This document shows positions 41,909 to 50,994 of a stretch of 64,000 bases of DNA, piece after piece. The translations under genes and the position numbers were made by a program. The stretch lies in assembly GCA_963729275.1 (NCBI GenBank), contig CAVSNH010000013.1, positions 248,001-312,000 on the forward strand, written 5' to 3'. Within the stretch, counting starts at the first letter, position 1. The number at the start of each line of letters is the position of its first letter. Origin of the DNA: CAVSNH01 sp963729275 (GTDB taxonomy: Bacteria > Actinomycetota > Acidimicrobiia > Acidimicrobiales > RAAP-2). The notes under the pieces were generated by a model. It searched no databases, had not been told where the DNA came from, and saw nothing but the letters and a program-made list of their open reading frames with translations.

Positions 41909-41939
41909 AGCGACCCGGGCCGACAGGGCCCGGGTCGCT
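41909..41939 (+). terminator. Intrinsic-type hairpin between the DUF2510 gene and holA
   Basis: A 13-bp perfect stem (AGCGACCCGGGCC with its complement at 41927-41939) encloses a five-base loop GACAG. The following CTCTCTGTCTG is T-rich for this genome. It serves the DUF2510 gene and could also act for holA, which ends at 41960 on the other strand. Confidence 0.8.
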
Positions 41940-41959
41940 CTCTGTCTGACCGCAGGCGC

Positions 41960-42967
41960 TCAGCGAACGGATGAACCCTGCCGGGCCAGGCGGCTCAGCC
42001 GGGCCACCAGGACCTCGAGGACGACATCCTCGGGTAGTCCGCTCGTGCCTCGCACGGCCAGGTCGGCATCGGCCAGCAGCTTGACGGCTCGCCCGATGCG
42101 GGCCGATCCGAGGCGCCGGGACTGGGCCAGGGCTTTGCGGGCCGGGAACGAGCTCCGCAGGCCGAGCAGCTCGGCCGCCTCCTCCGGGCCGGTCGCACCC
42201 GAGCCGTCGAGGCGCAGCAGCTGCCGGTAGTGCCGGTGCAGGATGGCGAGGACGACCAGGGGGTGCGAGCCGCCGCCTGTCAGCATCCGGCGCAGGGCGC
42301 CGAGGGCGGTGGCCATGTCGCCGCCGTCGATGGCGTCGGTGAGCTCCCATGGGGGGGTCGAGCCGGCCTCTCCGAGGAACGGCTGGAGCTGCTCGGCGGT
42401 GATGGGGGCCTCCGAGCCGTAAGCCGCGGCCAGCGCGTCGAGCAGGCCGGCCAGACGACCCACGTCCTCCCCGAGATGATCGGACAGCCCGGCCAGGGCG
42501 GTGGCATCGAGGCGGACGGGCCCCTGACGAACCTGGTCGGCCATCCATTGCGACCTCGCCCGGCCCGTGCCCACCGAGGCATCGAGCACCCGACCGTGGC
42601 GAGAGGCAGCCCGGGAGAGGGAGGCCGGGACGGCACCACCGCCTGCCATCAGCACGACCACGGTGGTGGGCAGTGGATTGGCGAGGTAGTCGGCCATCCG
42701 GGCGGCGTCGGCGGCGGTGAGCCGTCCGGCGTCGCGGACGACGACCACTCGACGCTCGACGAGGAACGGCGGTGTGGTGCAGGCGTCGACGATGGCCCCG
42801 ACGTCCAGCTGATCGGCCGCCGCCCCGCCGAACTCCTCGACGCTCAGCGACGCGTCTCCGTCGCCCACCAGATCGGCCACCAGGCGATGGGCGGCCTGGG
42901 CGACCACGGCGGGATCCTCCCCTTTGACCAACCAGACGGGTGGGTCCCCGTCGCCCTCGTCACTCAT
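41960..42967 (-). CDS. holA: DNA polymerase III subunit delta (HolA)
   Basis: HolA opens the sliding clamp in the clamp-loader complex. The 335-residue protein has VWLVKGEDPAVVAQAAHRLV at the N-terminus, TPPFLVERRVVVVRDAGRL, and DGGDMATALGALRRMLTGG with HPLVVLAILHRHYRQLLRL near the C-terminus, all typical of delta. Its ATG overlaps the upstream folP-like TGA as ATGA. Delta has no Walker A motif, in line with this sequence. The usual neighbours (comEC, rpsT) are not adjacent. Confidence 0.93.
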   Translation of the reverse strand: MSDEGDGDPPVWLVKGEDPAVVAQAAHRLVADLVGDGDASLSVEEFGGAAADQLDVGAIVDACTTPPFLVERRVVVVRDAGRLTAADAARMADYLANPLPTTVVVLMAGGGAVPASLSRAASRHGRVLDASVGTGRARSQWMADQVRQGPVRLDATALAGLSDHLGEDVGRLAGLLDALAAAYGSEAPITAEQLQPFLGEAGSTPPWELTDAIDGGDMATALGALRRMLTGGGSHPLVVLAILHRHYRQLLRLDGSGATGPEEAAELLGLRSSFPARKALAQSRRLGSARIGRAVKLLADADLAVRGTSGLPEDVVLEVLVARLSRLARQGSSVR

Positions 42968-43812
42968 CCAGGGTCCCGATTGCGGAGGATGGCACAGAGG
43001 ACGTCACGCACTTGCCGATGGGCGGCGACGTCGTGGACTCGGACGATCCGACAGCCAAGGGCGATGCCCAGGGCGCTGGCGGCCAGCGAAGCGGCGCCAC
43101 GCTGATCGACCTCAAGATCGAGGATCACCCCGAGGAACGTCTTGTTCGACGCCGAGAGGAGCAGCGGGTACCCGAGGGCGGCGAGGCGGTCCGAGGCGCG
43201 CAGCAGGGCGAGGGACTGCTCGGCCGACTTGCCGAGGTCGAGCCCGGCGTCGAGGACGATGCGATCGGAGGGGATCCCCGCTGCCTCGGCCCGTCGTGCC
43301 CGCTCGACAAGGAACGACGTCACCGAGGCGACGACGTCGTCGTAGTGGGGCTCGGGGTCGCGGACCCGAGGTGCGAGGCGGATGTGGGTGGCCACGACGG
43401 TGGTACCGGACGAGGCGCAGGCGGCCAGGTAGTCGGGGTCGGCGAAGCCGCTGATGTCGTTGCCCACGATGGCGCCGGCTGCGAACGACTCCTTGGCCAC
43501 CGACGCCCGCCAAGTGTCGACCGAGACGGGTACGTCGAAGCGGGAGGTGAGCGCGCCCACCGCCGGGACGACCCGATCCAGCTCTTCCTCCTCGGTGACC
43601 TCCGGGCCAGGACCGGCCTTCACGCCGCCCACGTCGAGCAGGTCACAACCGGCGGCCACGAGGTCGTCGGCCCGGCGCAGCAGGGTGTCGAGCCCGAACG
43701 TGGCGCCCTGGTCGTAGAAGGAGTCGGGCGTCCGGTTGAGAATGCCCATCACGAGGGCGCGCTGGCCCACGTCGTAGACCCGGGGGCCGATGGCCAGGCG
43801 GGACGCCACCAT
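42964..43812 (-). CDS. Dihydropteroate synthase-like protein (FolP2 type)
   Basis: The 282-residue TIM-barrel protein shows VMGILNRTPDSFYDQGATFG, matching the DHPS start MGILNxTPDSF. The next DHPS loop, normally GES(T/S)RPG, reads GGVKAGPG, as in the mycobacterial FolP2 paralogue that is reported not to make dihydropteroate. The pterin-pocket blocks VDTWRASVA, GNDISGFADPD, and DAGLDLGKSAEQSL are kept. So the fold is sure and the reaction is not. It is coupled to holA by ATGA overlap. Confidence 0.88.
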   Translation of the reverse strand: MVASRLAIGPRVYDVGQRALVMGILNRTPDSFYDQGATFGLDTLLRRADDLVAAGCDLLDVGGVKAGPGPEVTEEEELDRVVPAVGALTSRFDVPVSVDTWRASVAKESFAAGAIVGNDISGFADPDYLAACASSGTTVVATHIRLAPRVRDPEPHYDDVVASVTSFLVERARRAEAAGIPSDRIVLDAGLDLGKSAEQSLALLRASDRLAALGYPLLLSASNKTFLGVILDLEVDQRGAASLAASALGIALGCRIVRVHDVAAHRQVRDVLCAILRNRDPG

Positions 43813-43891
43813 GTGGTGGGGAACCTATCCGCGGCAGCGGTCCATGCCCACCGACGAGCGAGCGGCCGGTAGTGACGTGGGGGTCGCCGAG

Positions 43892-44623
43892 TCAGAACAG
43901 CCGGATGGCGAGGGCCTTGCGGTAGTCGTTGGTGCGAGGGTCCTCGGGACCGAGCGTCTCCAGCAGGTCGAGGAATTCCTGCCGGGCACCCTCGTCGTCG
44001 CGCACGCGCTCGAGGAGCCCGTCGAGGACGACGCCCACCTCCTCGTGGTCGACGTCGACGTCGGCGGCGGCCAGCCGGGCCTCGGCCAGCAGGTGGCGGA
44101 CGCTCGGGGTCTCCGGAATGCGTCGGAGCAGGCCCATGGCCTCCTCGGGCTCGCCGCGGGCGATGAGCGACGTGGCCAGGGCCTCGATGGCCTCGACGTG
44201 GTCGGACTCGAGCTCGAGGGCCTTGCGCAACGGCTCCTCGCTGCCGGTGGTTGCCGCCTCGGCCACCAGGAGGTCGGCCTCGGAGGGCGCAGGGGCGAGG
44301 CGCTGCACGAAGTCGCGCACCGCCGCTTCCGGCAACGCCCCGATGAAGTGATCCACGATCTGACCGTCCCGGAGGGCGAAGACGGCCGGGATCGACTGCA
44401 CCTGGAAGCTGGCGGCGACGGACGGGTTCTCGTCGATGTTGACCTTGGCCAGCTCAACCGCACCGCCCGTCTCCTCGACCACGTGCTCGAGGGTCGGGCC
44501 CAGAGTCCGGCACGGCCCGCACCAGGGCGCCCACAGGTCGACGACCACCGGCACCTCGGCCGAGCGAACGAGGACCTCCTGCTCGAAGGTGGCATCGGTG
44601 ACGTCCAACATGGCCCCGAACAT
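43892..44623 (-). CDS. Thioredoxin-domain co-chaperone (CnoX/YbbN type)
   Basis: The 243-residue protein has an N-terminal thioredoxin domain with the active site WAPWCGPCRTLGP (Cys 35 and 38) and KVNIDENPSVAASFQVQSIP, then a helical TPR-like region of about 120 residues. This combination marks CnoX/YbbN, which holds oxidised proteins and passes them to DnaK or GroEL. ATG 44623 or 44611 may be used. It stands alone, 80 bp from folP and divergent from the phosphotransferase. Confidence 0.9.
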   Translation of the reverse strand: MFGAMLDVTDATFEQEVLVRSAEVPVVVDLWAPWCGPCRTLGPTLEHVVEETGGAVELAKVNIDENPSVAASFQVQSIPAVFALRDGQIVDHFIGALPEAAVRDFVQRLAPAPSEADLLVAEAATTGSEEPLRKALELESDHVEAIEALATSLIARGEPEEAMGLLRRIPETPSVRHLLAEARLAAADVDVDHEEVGVVLDGLLERVRDDEGARQEFLDLLETLGPEDPRTNDYRKALAIRLF

Positions 44624-44719
44624 ACCTGGAGGGCGCGGGAATCGGGCCCCCCGCCATTGGCCAGGGCCGACCACCGGCACACCCGGTCAAAGGGGCGGGG
44701 GCGGGTAGCGTCCTTTGTC

Positions 44720-45784
44720 ATGGGCTCCGGTGCGGACTCGTCGACCGGATCGACGATCGAGGGCATCGACGCAGAGCGGGTGTCGGCCTGGATGCGCGAC
44801 GCGATCGACGGCTCGAAGCCTCCGTTCACCTTCGACCTCATCGCCGGCGGCCGCTCCAACCTGACCTACCGAGTCACCGACGCCGCCGGTGCGGCCTACG
44901 CGCTCCGGCGTCCCCCGCTCAGCCACGTGCTTCCGACCGCCCACGACATGGCCCGTGAGCACACGGTGATCAGTGCCTTGGGGCCGACGGACGTCCCCGT
45001 CCCCCGCACGCTCGGCTTGTGCACCGATCCCGAGGTCAACGGGGCGCCCTTCTACGTCATGACCTTCGTCGAGGGCCACATCGTCCGCGACGAGCCGGCC
45101 GCCGCCGAGCTCACCGAGGCGGCCCGGCACCAGACCGGCCGATCGCTCATCGAAACGCTGGCCCGTCTCCACGCCGTCGACGTTGACTCGGTGGGACTCG
45201 GCGACTTCGGGCGGCGCGACGGGTACATCGCCCGCCAGCTCAAGAGATGGCACGGCCAGTTCACCCAGTCGACGCTGGACGGTGTCCCTGGCCCGGCGGT
45301 CGTCGACCGTGTGCACGACCTGCTCTGCGCCCGGATCCCCGACCAACAGGCGACGGCCGTCGTCCATGGCGACTACCGGCTCGACAACACCGTGCTCGAT
45401 GACGACGGCAACGTTCTCGCCATCCTCGACTGGGAGATCTGCACGCTGGGTGACCCACTGGCCGACCTCGGCCTGCTGCTCGTCTACTGGGCCGAGCCGG
45501 AGGACGGTGCGCCGTCGCTCATCGGAGTGGCCCCGACCACACTGCCCGGCTTCTGTCGCCGCGCCGAGTTGCTGGATCGATATGCGACCGCCTCCGACCT
45601 CGACGTCTCCGGCATCGCCTACTACCGGGCGTTCGGGTTCTGGAAGCTCGCATGTATCCTCCAGGGCGTCCACGTGCGTTATGCCAGTGGGGCCCCGGCG
45701 GGTGACCGATCGGGCGCCGAGCTGTTCGCCGATCATGTCGGTCGGCTGGGCGAACGAGCACTGGCCGAAGTGGAGTCGCTGTGA
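44720..45784 (+). CDS. APH-type phosphotransferase family protein
   Basis: The 354-residue protein has the aminoglycoside-phosphotransferase/ACAD10-type kinase fold: IAGGRSNLTYRVTDAAGAAY (P-loop-like), AHDMAREHTVISAL, VVHGDYRLDNTVLDDDGNVL with the catalytic Asp, and LAILDWEICTLGDPLADLGL with the metal Asp. In mycobacteria relatives sit near acyl-CoA dehydrogenases (FadE36 group) and are thought to phosphorylate hydroxyacyl substrates, not antibiotics. The ATG at 44720 is taken because the open frame upstream is shadow of the thioredoxin gene. Its stop overlaps the PAC2 GTG. Confidence 0.88.
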   Translation: MGSGADSSTGSTIEGIDAERVSAWMRDAIDGSKPPFTFDLIAGGRSNLTYRVTDAAGAAYALRRPPLSHVLPTAHDMAREHTVISALGPTDVPVPRTLGLCTDPEVNGAPFYVMTFVEGHIVRDEPAAAELTEAARHQTGRSLIETLARLHAVDVDSVGLGDFGRRDGYIARQLKRWHGQFTQSTLDGVPGPAVVDRVHDLLCARIPDQQATAVVHGDYRLDNTVLDDDGNVLAILDWEICTLGDPLADLGLLLVYWAEPEDGAPSLIGVAPTTLPGFCRRAELLDRYATASDLDVSGIAYYRAFGFWKLACILQGVHVRYASGAPAGDRSGAELFADHVGRLGERALAEVESL

Positions 45785-46683
45785 CCGAGCACAACCCGTC
45801 ATCCCTCTACCAGTGGGACGACGACTGGGATCCATCCACGGACACGCTGACCCAGCCGGTGATGGTCGTGGCCTTGGACGGCTGGGTCGACGCCGGCATG
45901 GGCGCCTCCGGTGCGGTGGCCGAGCTGCTCACGTCGTCCGACCCACGGCCAGTGGCCTTCTTCGACGGCGAGGCGCTCATCGATCAGCGCGCTCGCCGGC
46001 CCATCGCCCGCCTCGAGGACGGGGTGACCACCGAGCTCACATGGCCGATCATCCGGGCCATCACGGCCGAGGACCAGCTCGGCGCGGACATGGTCTTCCT
46101 CACCGGGCCGGAGCCCGACTTCCGGTGGCCGACCTTCATCACGGCCGTCATCGAGATGGCCGGCACACTCGGTGTGCGCATGGTGGTGGGCCTCGGTGCC
46201 TTCCCGGCTCCCACCCCGCACACGCGGCCGGTTCGCTTGGCCTCCACCGTGCCCCCGAGCTCGAGCGAGCTCGCCGGCCGGGTCGGGACCGTGCGGGGCA
46301 CGCTCGAGGTGCCCGCCGGCGTGCAGACCGCGCTCGAGGTCGCCCTGGGTGAAGCCGGCGTGCCGGTGATCGGGCTGTGGGCCCGGGTCCCCCACTACGT
46401 CTCGGCCATGCCCTATCCCGAGGCCAGCGCGGCCCTGATCGACGGGCTGGCCGCCGTCACCGGACTGGTCCTCGACTCGACGTCACTGCGCCGGGCCGGC
46501 GAGGCCTCCCGCCAGCAGGTCGACCAGCTCATCGAGGCCAACCCCGAGCATCTCGACATGGTCCGCCGGCTCGAGGCCGCGTTGGACTCCCAGGAGGACG
46601 CGCCGATACTCGAAGTGGAGCTCCCGAGCGGCGACGAGATCGCCGCCGAGCTCGAGCAGTTCCTCAGAGGCGAAGGGCGCTGA
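45781..46683 (+). CDS. PAC2 family protein
   Basis: The 300-residue protein belongs to the PAC2 family of proteasome-assembly-chaperone relatives. Blocks are MVVALDGWVDAGMGASGAVA, the segment around FFDGEALIDQRARRP, FLTGPEPDFRWPTF and GLWARVPHYVSAMPYPEASA. Actinobacteria with proteasomes often carry such proteins; no proteasome genes lie in the window. The GTG at 45781 overlaps the phosphotransferase stop as GTGA. Its last 20 bp overlap the convergent DUF1707 gene. Confidence 0.9.
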   Translation: MTEHNPSSLYQWDDDWDPSTDTLTQPVMVVALDGWVDAGMGASGAVAELLTSSDPRPVAFFDGEALIDQRARRPIARLEDGVTTELTWPIIRAITAEDQLGADMVFLTGPEPDFRWPTFITAVIEMAGTLGVRMVVGLGAFPAPTPHTRPVRLASTVPPSSSELAGRVGTVRGTLEVPAGVQTALEVALGEAGVPVIGLWARVPHYVSAMPYPEASAALIDGLAAVTGLVLDSTSLRRAGEASRQQVDQLIEANPEHLDMVRRLEAALDSQEDAPILEVELPSGDEIAAELEQFLRGEGR

Positions 46684-47188
46684 GCATCGCCCGCGCCAAC
46701 CGGCGCGGGTCGCCGGTCGGGGAACGGTGCAGGTGCGTGGCGGAGAGCCCGAGCACCACCAGGGTGACCACCACGACCAACACGAAGACGACGAGGGCGA
46801 GCCAAAGGCCTGGGCGCGGATGGCTCCGAGTCGGGCCGAGGGTCGGTGCCGGGCCGGCGGCCAGCCGGTGGGCAACGGGCTCTGTGGGCGAACGGCTCCC
46901 ACGTCGTCTGGCCGACGACGCCGTCGGCCTGGCGAAGGCGGGCAGGTCGGTGACGATGGCCAGCATCTCCTCGGTGGAGGTGGCCTCGGCCAGGTCGCCC
47001 AGCCGTACCTCGTAGTCGGAAGCGGTCAACAGTCCCCGTTCGAGGGCCTTGTCGAGCAACAGCCCGTAGCGGTTGCGGTCCTCGTCGGTGACCGGTGGGG
47101 GCGACGTGCCCGTCTCCCGAGAAGGTGGCGAAGCGCCATTCGGTGGCGGCGTCTCCGACAACGGGGTGCCGGCGTCGTGGTCGGCCAC
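46664..47188 (-). CDS. DUF1707 SHOCT-like protein with C-terminal membrane segment
   Basis: The protein contains DUF1707 (DRNRYGLLLDKALERGLLTA, then DYEVRLGDLAEATSTEEML) in its middle, a low-complexity basic linker and a single C-terminal membrane helix (LWLALVVFVLVVVVTLVVLG). Such proteins are usually membrane-anchored and of unknown role. The GTG at 47188 gives 174 residues; an ATG at 47275 would overlap the start of the divergent LLM gene. It overlaps the PAC2 gene end by 20 bp. Confidence 0.78.
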   Translation of the reverse strand: MADHDAGTPLSETPPPNGASPPSRETGTSPPPVTDEDRNRYGLLLDKALERGLLTASDYEVRLGDLAEATSTEEMLAIVTDLPAFARPTASSARRRGSRSPTEPVAHRLAAGPAPTLGPTRSHPRPGLWLALVVFVLVVVVTLVVLGLSATHLHRSPTGDPRRLARAMLSALRL

Positions 47189-47267
47189 CCGGCAATTGTC
47201 GCAGGCGGGGTGCGCCACCCGGGGGATCTCGGGAGATGGGCAACGGCGTCCCGAGGTAGCGTGGCCC

Positions 47268-48275
47268 GTGCTCATCGACGGTGGTGTCGGCTTCGACCCG
47301 AGCGGTGTGATCGACTCCGCCCGGTCCGCCGAGAAGGCCGGTTACGACGGTATCTGGTCGGCCGAGACCAGTCACGACCCGTTCCTCCCCTTAGCCCTGG
47401 CCGCCGAGCACACCGACCATCTCGAACTCGGGACGGGCATCGCCGTGGCCTTCGCCCGCAATCCCATGAACCTGGCGGTGGTGGCCAACGACCTCCAGAC
47501 CCTCTCGCGGGGTCGCTTCATGTTGGGCCTGGGCTCGCAGATCCGACCGCACATAGAGAAGCGGTACTCGATGACCTGGTCACACCCGGCGGCCCGCATC
47601 CGCGAGATGGTCCTTGCCATCCGGGCCATCTGGCACAGCTGGTCCGAAGGCGACCGGCTCGACTTCCGTGGCGAGTTCTACCGACACACCCTCATGACCC
47701 CGATGTTCGACCCCGGCCCCAATCCCTACGGGAACCCGAAGATCTTCGTGGCCGCCGTCGGCCCGCGCATGACCGAGGTGGTCGGGGAAGTGGCCGACGG
47801 CATCCTCATCCACGGCTTCACCACCGAGCGCTACATCCGAGAGGTGACCATCCCCGCCCTCGAGCGCGGACTCGCCCTCTCGGGTCGCACCCGGGCCGAC
47901 TTCCAGACCTCGTACCCGGGCATGGTGGTGACCGGTCCCGACCAAGCCAGCCTCGAGCTGGCCAAGACGGCGGTCAAGAAGCAGCTCGCCTTCTACGGCT
48001 CGACGCCGGCCTACCGCCCGGTCCTCGAGCTGCACGGCTGGGGCGACCTGCAAACCGAGCTCAACAACCTCTCCAAACAAGGGAAGTGGGACGAGATGGC
48101 CGACCTCATCGACGACGAGGTGGTCGAGACCTTCGCCGTGGTCGGCTCCCTCGATGACCTGGTGCCGACCATCCGGCGCCGGTTCGACGGGATCGTGGAC
48201 CGGTTCTGCTTCTACGCCCCCTACGCCAGCGACCCCGAGCAGTGGGCCGGTCTGATCAGCGCATTCAAGGACTGA
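47268..48275 (+). CDS. LLM-class F420-dependent oxidoreductase (TIGR03617-like)
   Basis: The 335-residue TIM-barrel enzyme shows SAEKAGYDGIWSAETSHDPF, LELGTGIAVAFARNPM, SRGRFMLGLGSQIRPHIEKR and IFVAAVGPRMTEVVGEVADG, matching the F420-dependent TIGR03617 group. Start codon GTG 47268 gives VLIDGGVGFDPSG; the open frame to 47073 is shadow of the divergent gene. It converges with leuS. Substrate unknown. Confidence 0.9.
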   Translation: MLIDGGVGFDPSGVIDSARSAEKAGYDGIWSAETSHDPFLPLALAAEHTDHLELGTGIAVAFARNPMNLAVVANDLQTLSRGRFMLGLGSQIRPHIEKRYSMTWSHPAARIREMVLAIRAIWHSWSEGDRLDFRGEFYRHTLMTPMFDPGPNPYGNPKIFVAAVGPRMTEVVGEVADGILIHGFTTERYIREVTIPALERGLALSGRTRADFQTSYPGMVVTGPDQASLELAKTAVKKQLAFYGSTPAYRPVLELHGWGDLQTELNNLSKQGKWDEMADLIDDEVVETFAVVGSLDDLVPTIRRRFDGIVDRFCFYAPYASDPEQWAGLISAFKD

Positions 48276-48314
48276 CAACCGCCACCCCTCGCCTCGGCCA
48301 GGTCCGGGCCGCGT

Positions 48315-50843
48315 TCAGACCACGATGTTCACGATGCGGGGTGGTTTGGCCACCACTCGCTTGATGGGCACATCACCGATGGCGGCGCGGACCGCGGGCG
48401 AGGTGAGCGCGATCTCGAGGGCCTCCTCCTCGGACACGGTGATGGGCACCTCGATCCGGTCGCGCACCTTGCCGTTCACTTGGACCACCATGGTGACCCG
48501 CTCCTCGGCAACCAGAGCCGGGTCGGCCAGGGGCCAGGGCTGCGTGTGCACATGATCGCCGTGACGCCGCTCCCAGGCCTCGGCGGTCACGTGCGGCACC
48601 ATCGGCGCCAGCACGAGCAAAAGAGCGTCGACCGCCTCGACGACGGCTTCCGAGGCGGCCGCGCCGCTCCGGAGGCGGGTGCTCAGCTCGTTGACGAACT
48701 CCATACAGGCAGCCACCGCGGTGTTGAACGACCAACGCTCGTAGTCGCGGGTCACCCGGTCGATGAGCCGGTGGGTGGAACGCCGGACCTCGAAGTCGGC
48801 GTCCGGCCCGCCAGCCTCCGGACTGCCGGTCGCCTGATGGCCACGGGCCGAGGGCCCGTCGGCCACGGCCAGTCGCCAGACACGGTCGAGGAACCGTGCG
48901 CATCCGTCGATCATGCTGTCGGTCTGGTCGCTCCAGTCGAGGTCGTCGGCCGGGGGCCCGGCAAAGAGATGGAACAGCCGCAGCGCGTCGGCGCCCACCG
49001 ACTCGAGGTACTTCGACGGGGCGACGGTGTTGCCCTTGGACTTCGACATCTTGGTGCCGTCCATGCGCACCATGCCCTGGGTGAACAGACGGACGAAGGG
49101 CTCTCGGAGCCCGGCCGGCCCGATGCCCACGTCGCACAGGGCCTTGGTGAAGAAGCGGGCATAGAGCAGGTGCAAGATGGCGTGCTCGATGCCGCCGATG
49201 TACTGGTCGACCGGCATCCAACAGGCCGCCACCTCCGGGTCGAACGGCCGGTCGGTGGCCCATGGGTCGCAGAAGCGCAGGAAGTACCACGCCGAGTCGA
49301 CGAAGGTGTCCATGGTGTCGGTCTCGCGGGTGGCCGGGCCGCCGCACTTCGGGCAGGTGGTCTTGCGGAAGGCGTCGCTCGTGGCCAGCGGTGAAACACC
49401 GGTCGGCTCGAACTCGACGTCGTCGGGAGCGAGGACGGGCAGCTCGTCCTTGGGCACGGGCACGATGCCGTCGTCGGGGCAGTAGACGACGGGGATGGGA
49501 CACCCCCAGAATCGCTGCCGTGACACCAGCCAGTCGCGCAACCGGTAGTTCACCGTTCGCACGCCGATGCCTTCGGCCTCCAGCCATTCGATGGCCTTCG
49601 CCTTGGCTTCGGGCACGTCCAGGCCGTCGAGCCACCGACTGTTGATCTTCTCGCCGGGCCCGGTGTACGCACCGCCGGGACCCCCGTCCGGGCCGCCCCG
49701 CTCATCCCACCCCTCAGGAGGCTTGACCGTGCGCACGATGGGCAAGCCGTAGGCGGTGGCGAAGTCCCAGTCCCGAGCATCCTCGGCGGGGACGGCCATG
49801 ATGGCACCGGTGCCGTAGCCCATGAGCACGTAGTCGGCCACATAGACGGGCACGGCCTCGCCGTTGAACGGGTTGGTGACCCGCGAGCCGGTGAAGGCGC
49901 CGCGCTTGGTCAAGCTCTGGGGCCCGGTCTCGGCCATGCGCTCGAGCTCGGTGGACCGGGCCGCCCGCGCCTGGAGGGCGGCGACCCCCTCGGCGTACCC
50001 GGGGGTGGTCAGCTGGGCGACCATGGGGTGCTCGGGTGCGACCACGGCGTAGGTCATGCCGAAGGACGTGTCCGGGCGGGTGGTGAAGACCCGCAGGGCC
50101 AGACGATCGCTGCCGTCGGAGCCGTCACGACCCTCGACCACCAGGTCGAACTCGGCACCCTCGGACCGCCCGATCCAGTTGCGCTGCATCGTCTTCACCC
50201 GCTCGGGCCAGTCCAGGTCCCCGAGGCCGGCCAGCAGCTCGTCGGCGTAGTCGGTGATGCGGAAGAACCACTGCTCGAGGTCGCGAATCTCGACCACGTC
50301 GCCCGAGCGCTCACACGTCCCATCCGGGAGGACCTGCTCGTTGGCCAGGACCGTCTGGCAGCCGGGGCACCAGTTGACCGGGGCCAGGGCCCGGTAGGCG
50401 AGGCCGGCGGCCAGCAGCTCCAAGAAGATGTACTGGGTCCAGTGGATGTACTCGGGGTCGTGGCTGCGGATCTCCCGGCGCCAATCGAAGACCGCGCCGA
50501 TGGCGATGATGGATGCCTTGAGCTCGGCGATGCGGGCCTCGGTGAAGATGCGAGGGTGGGTGCCGGTCTGGATGGCCGCGTTCTCGGCCGGCAGGCCGAA
50601 GGAGTCGAAGCCGAAGGGCGAGAGCACCGCCTGACCGTTCATGGTCCGGTGGCGGACCAGCAGGTCACCGATGGTGTAGTTGCGAACATGGCCCATGTGA
50701 GCCGGACCCGAGGGATACGGGTACATGCTGAGCACGTAGGCGTGCGGGCGGGGGTTGTCGGCGTCGACCTCGTAGGTCCCCGCCTCGGCCCAGTAGCGCT
50801 GCCACTTCTTCTCGACCGCTAGTGCGTCGTAGGCCCGTGCCAT
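48315..50843 (-). CDS. leuS: Leucyl-tRNA synthetase
   Basis: The 842-residue class I enzyme has the HIGH-like HMGH at 49-52 in YPYPSGPAHMGHVRNYTIGD, the KMSKS loop MDGTKMSKSKGNTVAP, a CP1 editing domain (TRPDTSFGMTYAVVAPEHP, then YGTGAIMAVPAEDARDWDFA) and a zinc-type loop CPKCGGPATRETDTMDTFVD. It charges tRNA-Leu and hydrolyses mischarged products. The ATG at 50843 starts MARAYDALAVEKKWQRYW, as in other bacterial LeuRS. No T-box was recognised in the 150 bp upstream. Confidence 0.98.
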   Translation of the reverse strand: MARAYDALAVEKKWQRYWAEAGTYEVDADNPRPHAYVLSMYPYPSGPAHMGHVRNYTIGDLLVRHRTMNGQAVLSPFGFDSFGLPAENAAIQTGTHPRIFTEARIAELKASIIAIGAVFDWRREIRSHDPEYIHWTQYIFLELLAAGLAYRALAPVNWCPGCQTVLANEQVLPDGTCERSGDVVEIRDLEQWFFRITDYADELLAGLGDLDWPERVKTMQRNWIGRSEGAEFDLVVEGRDGSDGSDRLALRVFTTRPDTSFGMTYAVVAPEHPMVAQLTTPGYAEGVAALQARAARSTELERMAETGPQSLTKRGAFTGSRVTNPFNGEAVPVYVADYVLMGYGTGAIMAVPAEDARDWDFATAYGLPIVRTVKPPEGWDERGGPDGGPGGAYTGPGEKINSRWLDGLDVPEAKAKAIEWLEAEGIGVRTVNYRLRDWLVSRQRFWGCPIPVVYCPDDGIVPVPKDELPVLAPDDVEFEPTGVSPLATSDAFRKTTCPKCGGPATRETDTMDTFVDSAWYFLRFCDPWATDRPFDPEVAACWMPVDQYIGGIEHAILHLLYARFFTKALCDVGIGPAGLREPFVRLFTQGMVRMDGTKMSKSKGNTVAPSKYLESVGADALRLFHLFAGPPADDLDWSDQTDSMIDGCARFLDRVWRLAVADGPSARGHQATGSPEAGGPDADFEVRRSTHRLIDRVTRDYERWSFNTAVAACMEFVNELSTRLRSGAAASEAVVEAVDALLLVLAPMVPHVTAEAWERRHGDHVHTQPWPLADPALVAEERVTMVVQVNGKVRDRIEVPITVSEEEALEIALTSPAVRAAIGDVPIKRVVAKPPRIVNIVV

Positions 50844-50994
50844 AGCTCACGATGGTACCGGTGACCTGGTCACGGGCCATTCCCCGCCGTGGACGCGAGG
50901 TCCGGCCGGTCGAGCCTGCAGGCTCCAGTGACTCGGATGGCACCGAGCCGAATGAGAGACTCGGGGCCATGCGGTCGCACACGAGGTCCGACTG

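Noticed and set aside
43790..44719. 310-codon in-frame extension before the phosphotransferase
   Set aside because: It is antisense to the thioredoxin gene and shows no family blocks; the kinase fold begins after ATG 44720.
44720..45784. Antibiotic-resistance aminoglycoside phosphotransferase
   Set aside because: The kinase fold is shared, but the sequence and chromosomal setting fit the ACAD10/FadE36-type phosphotransferases of fatty-acid metabolism.
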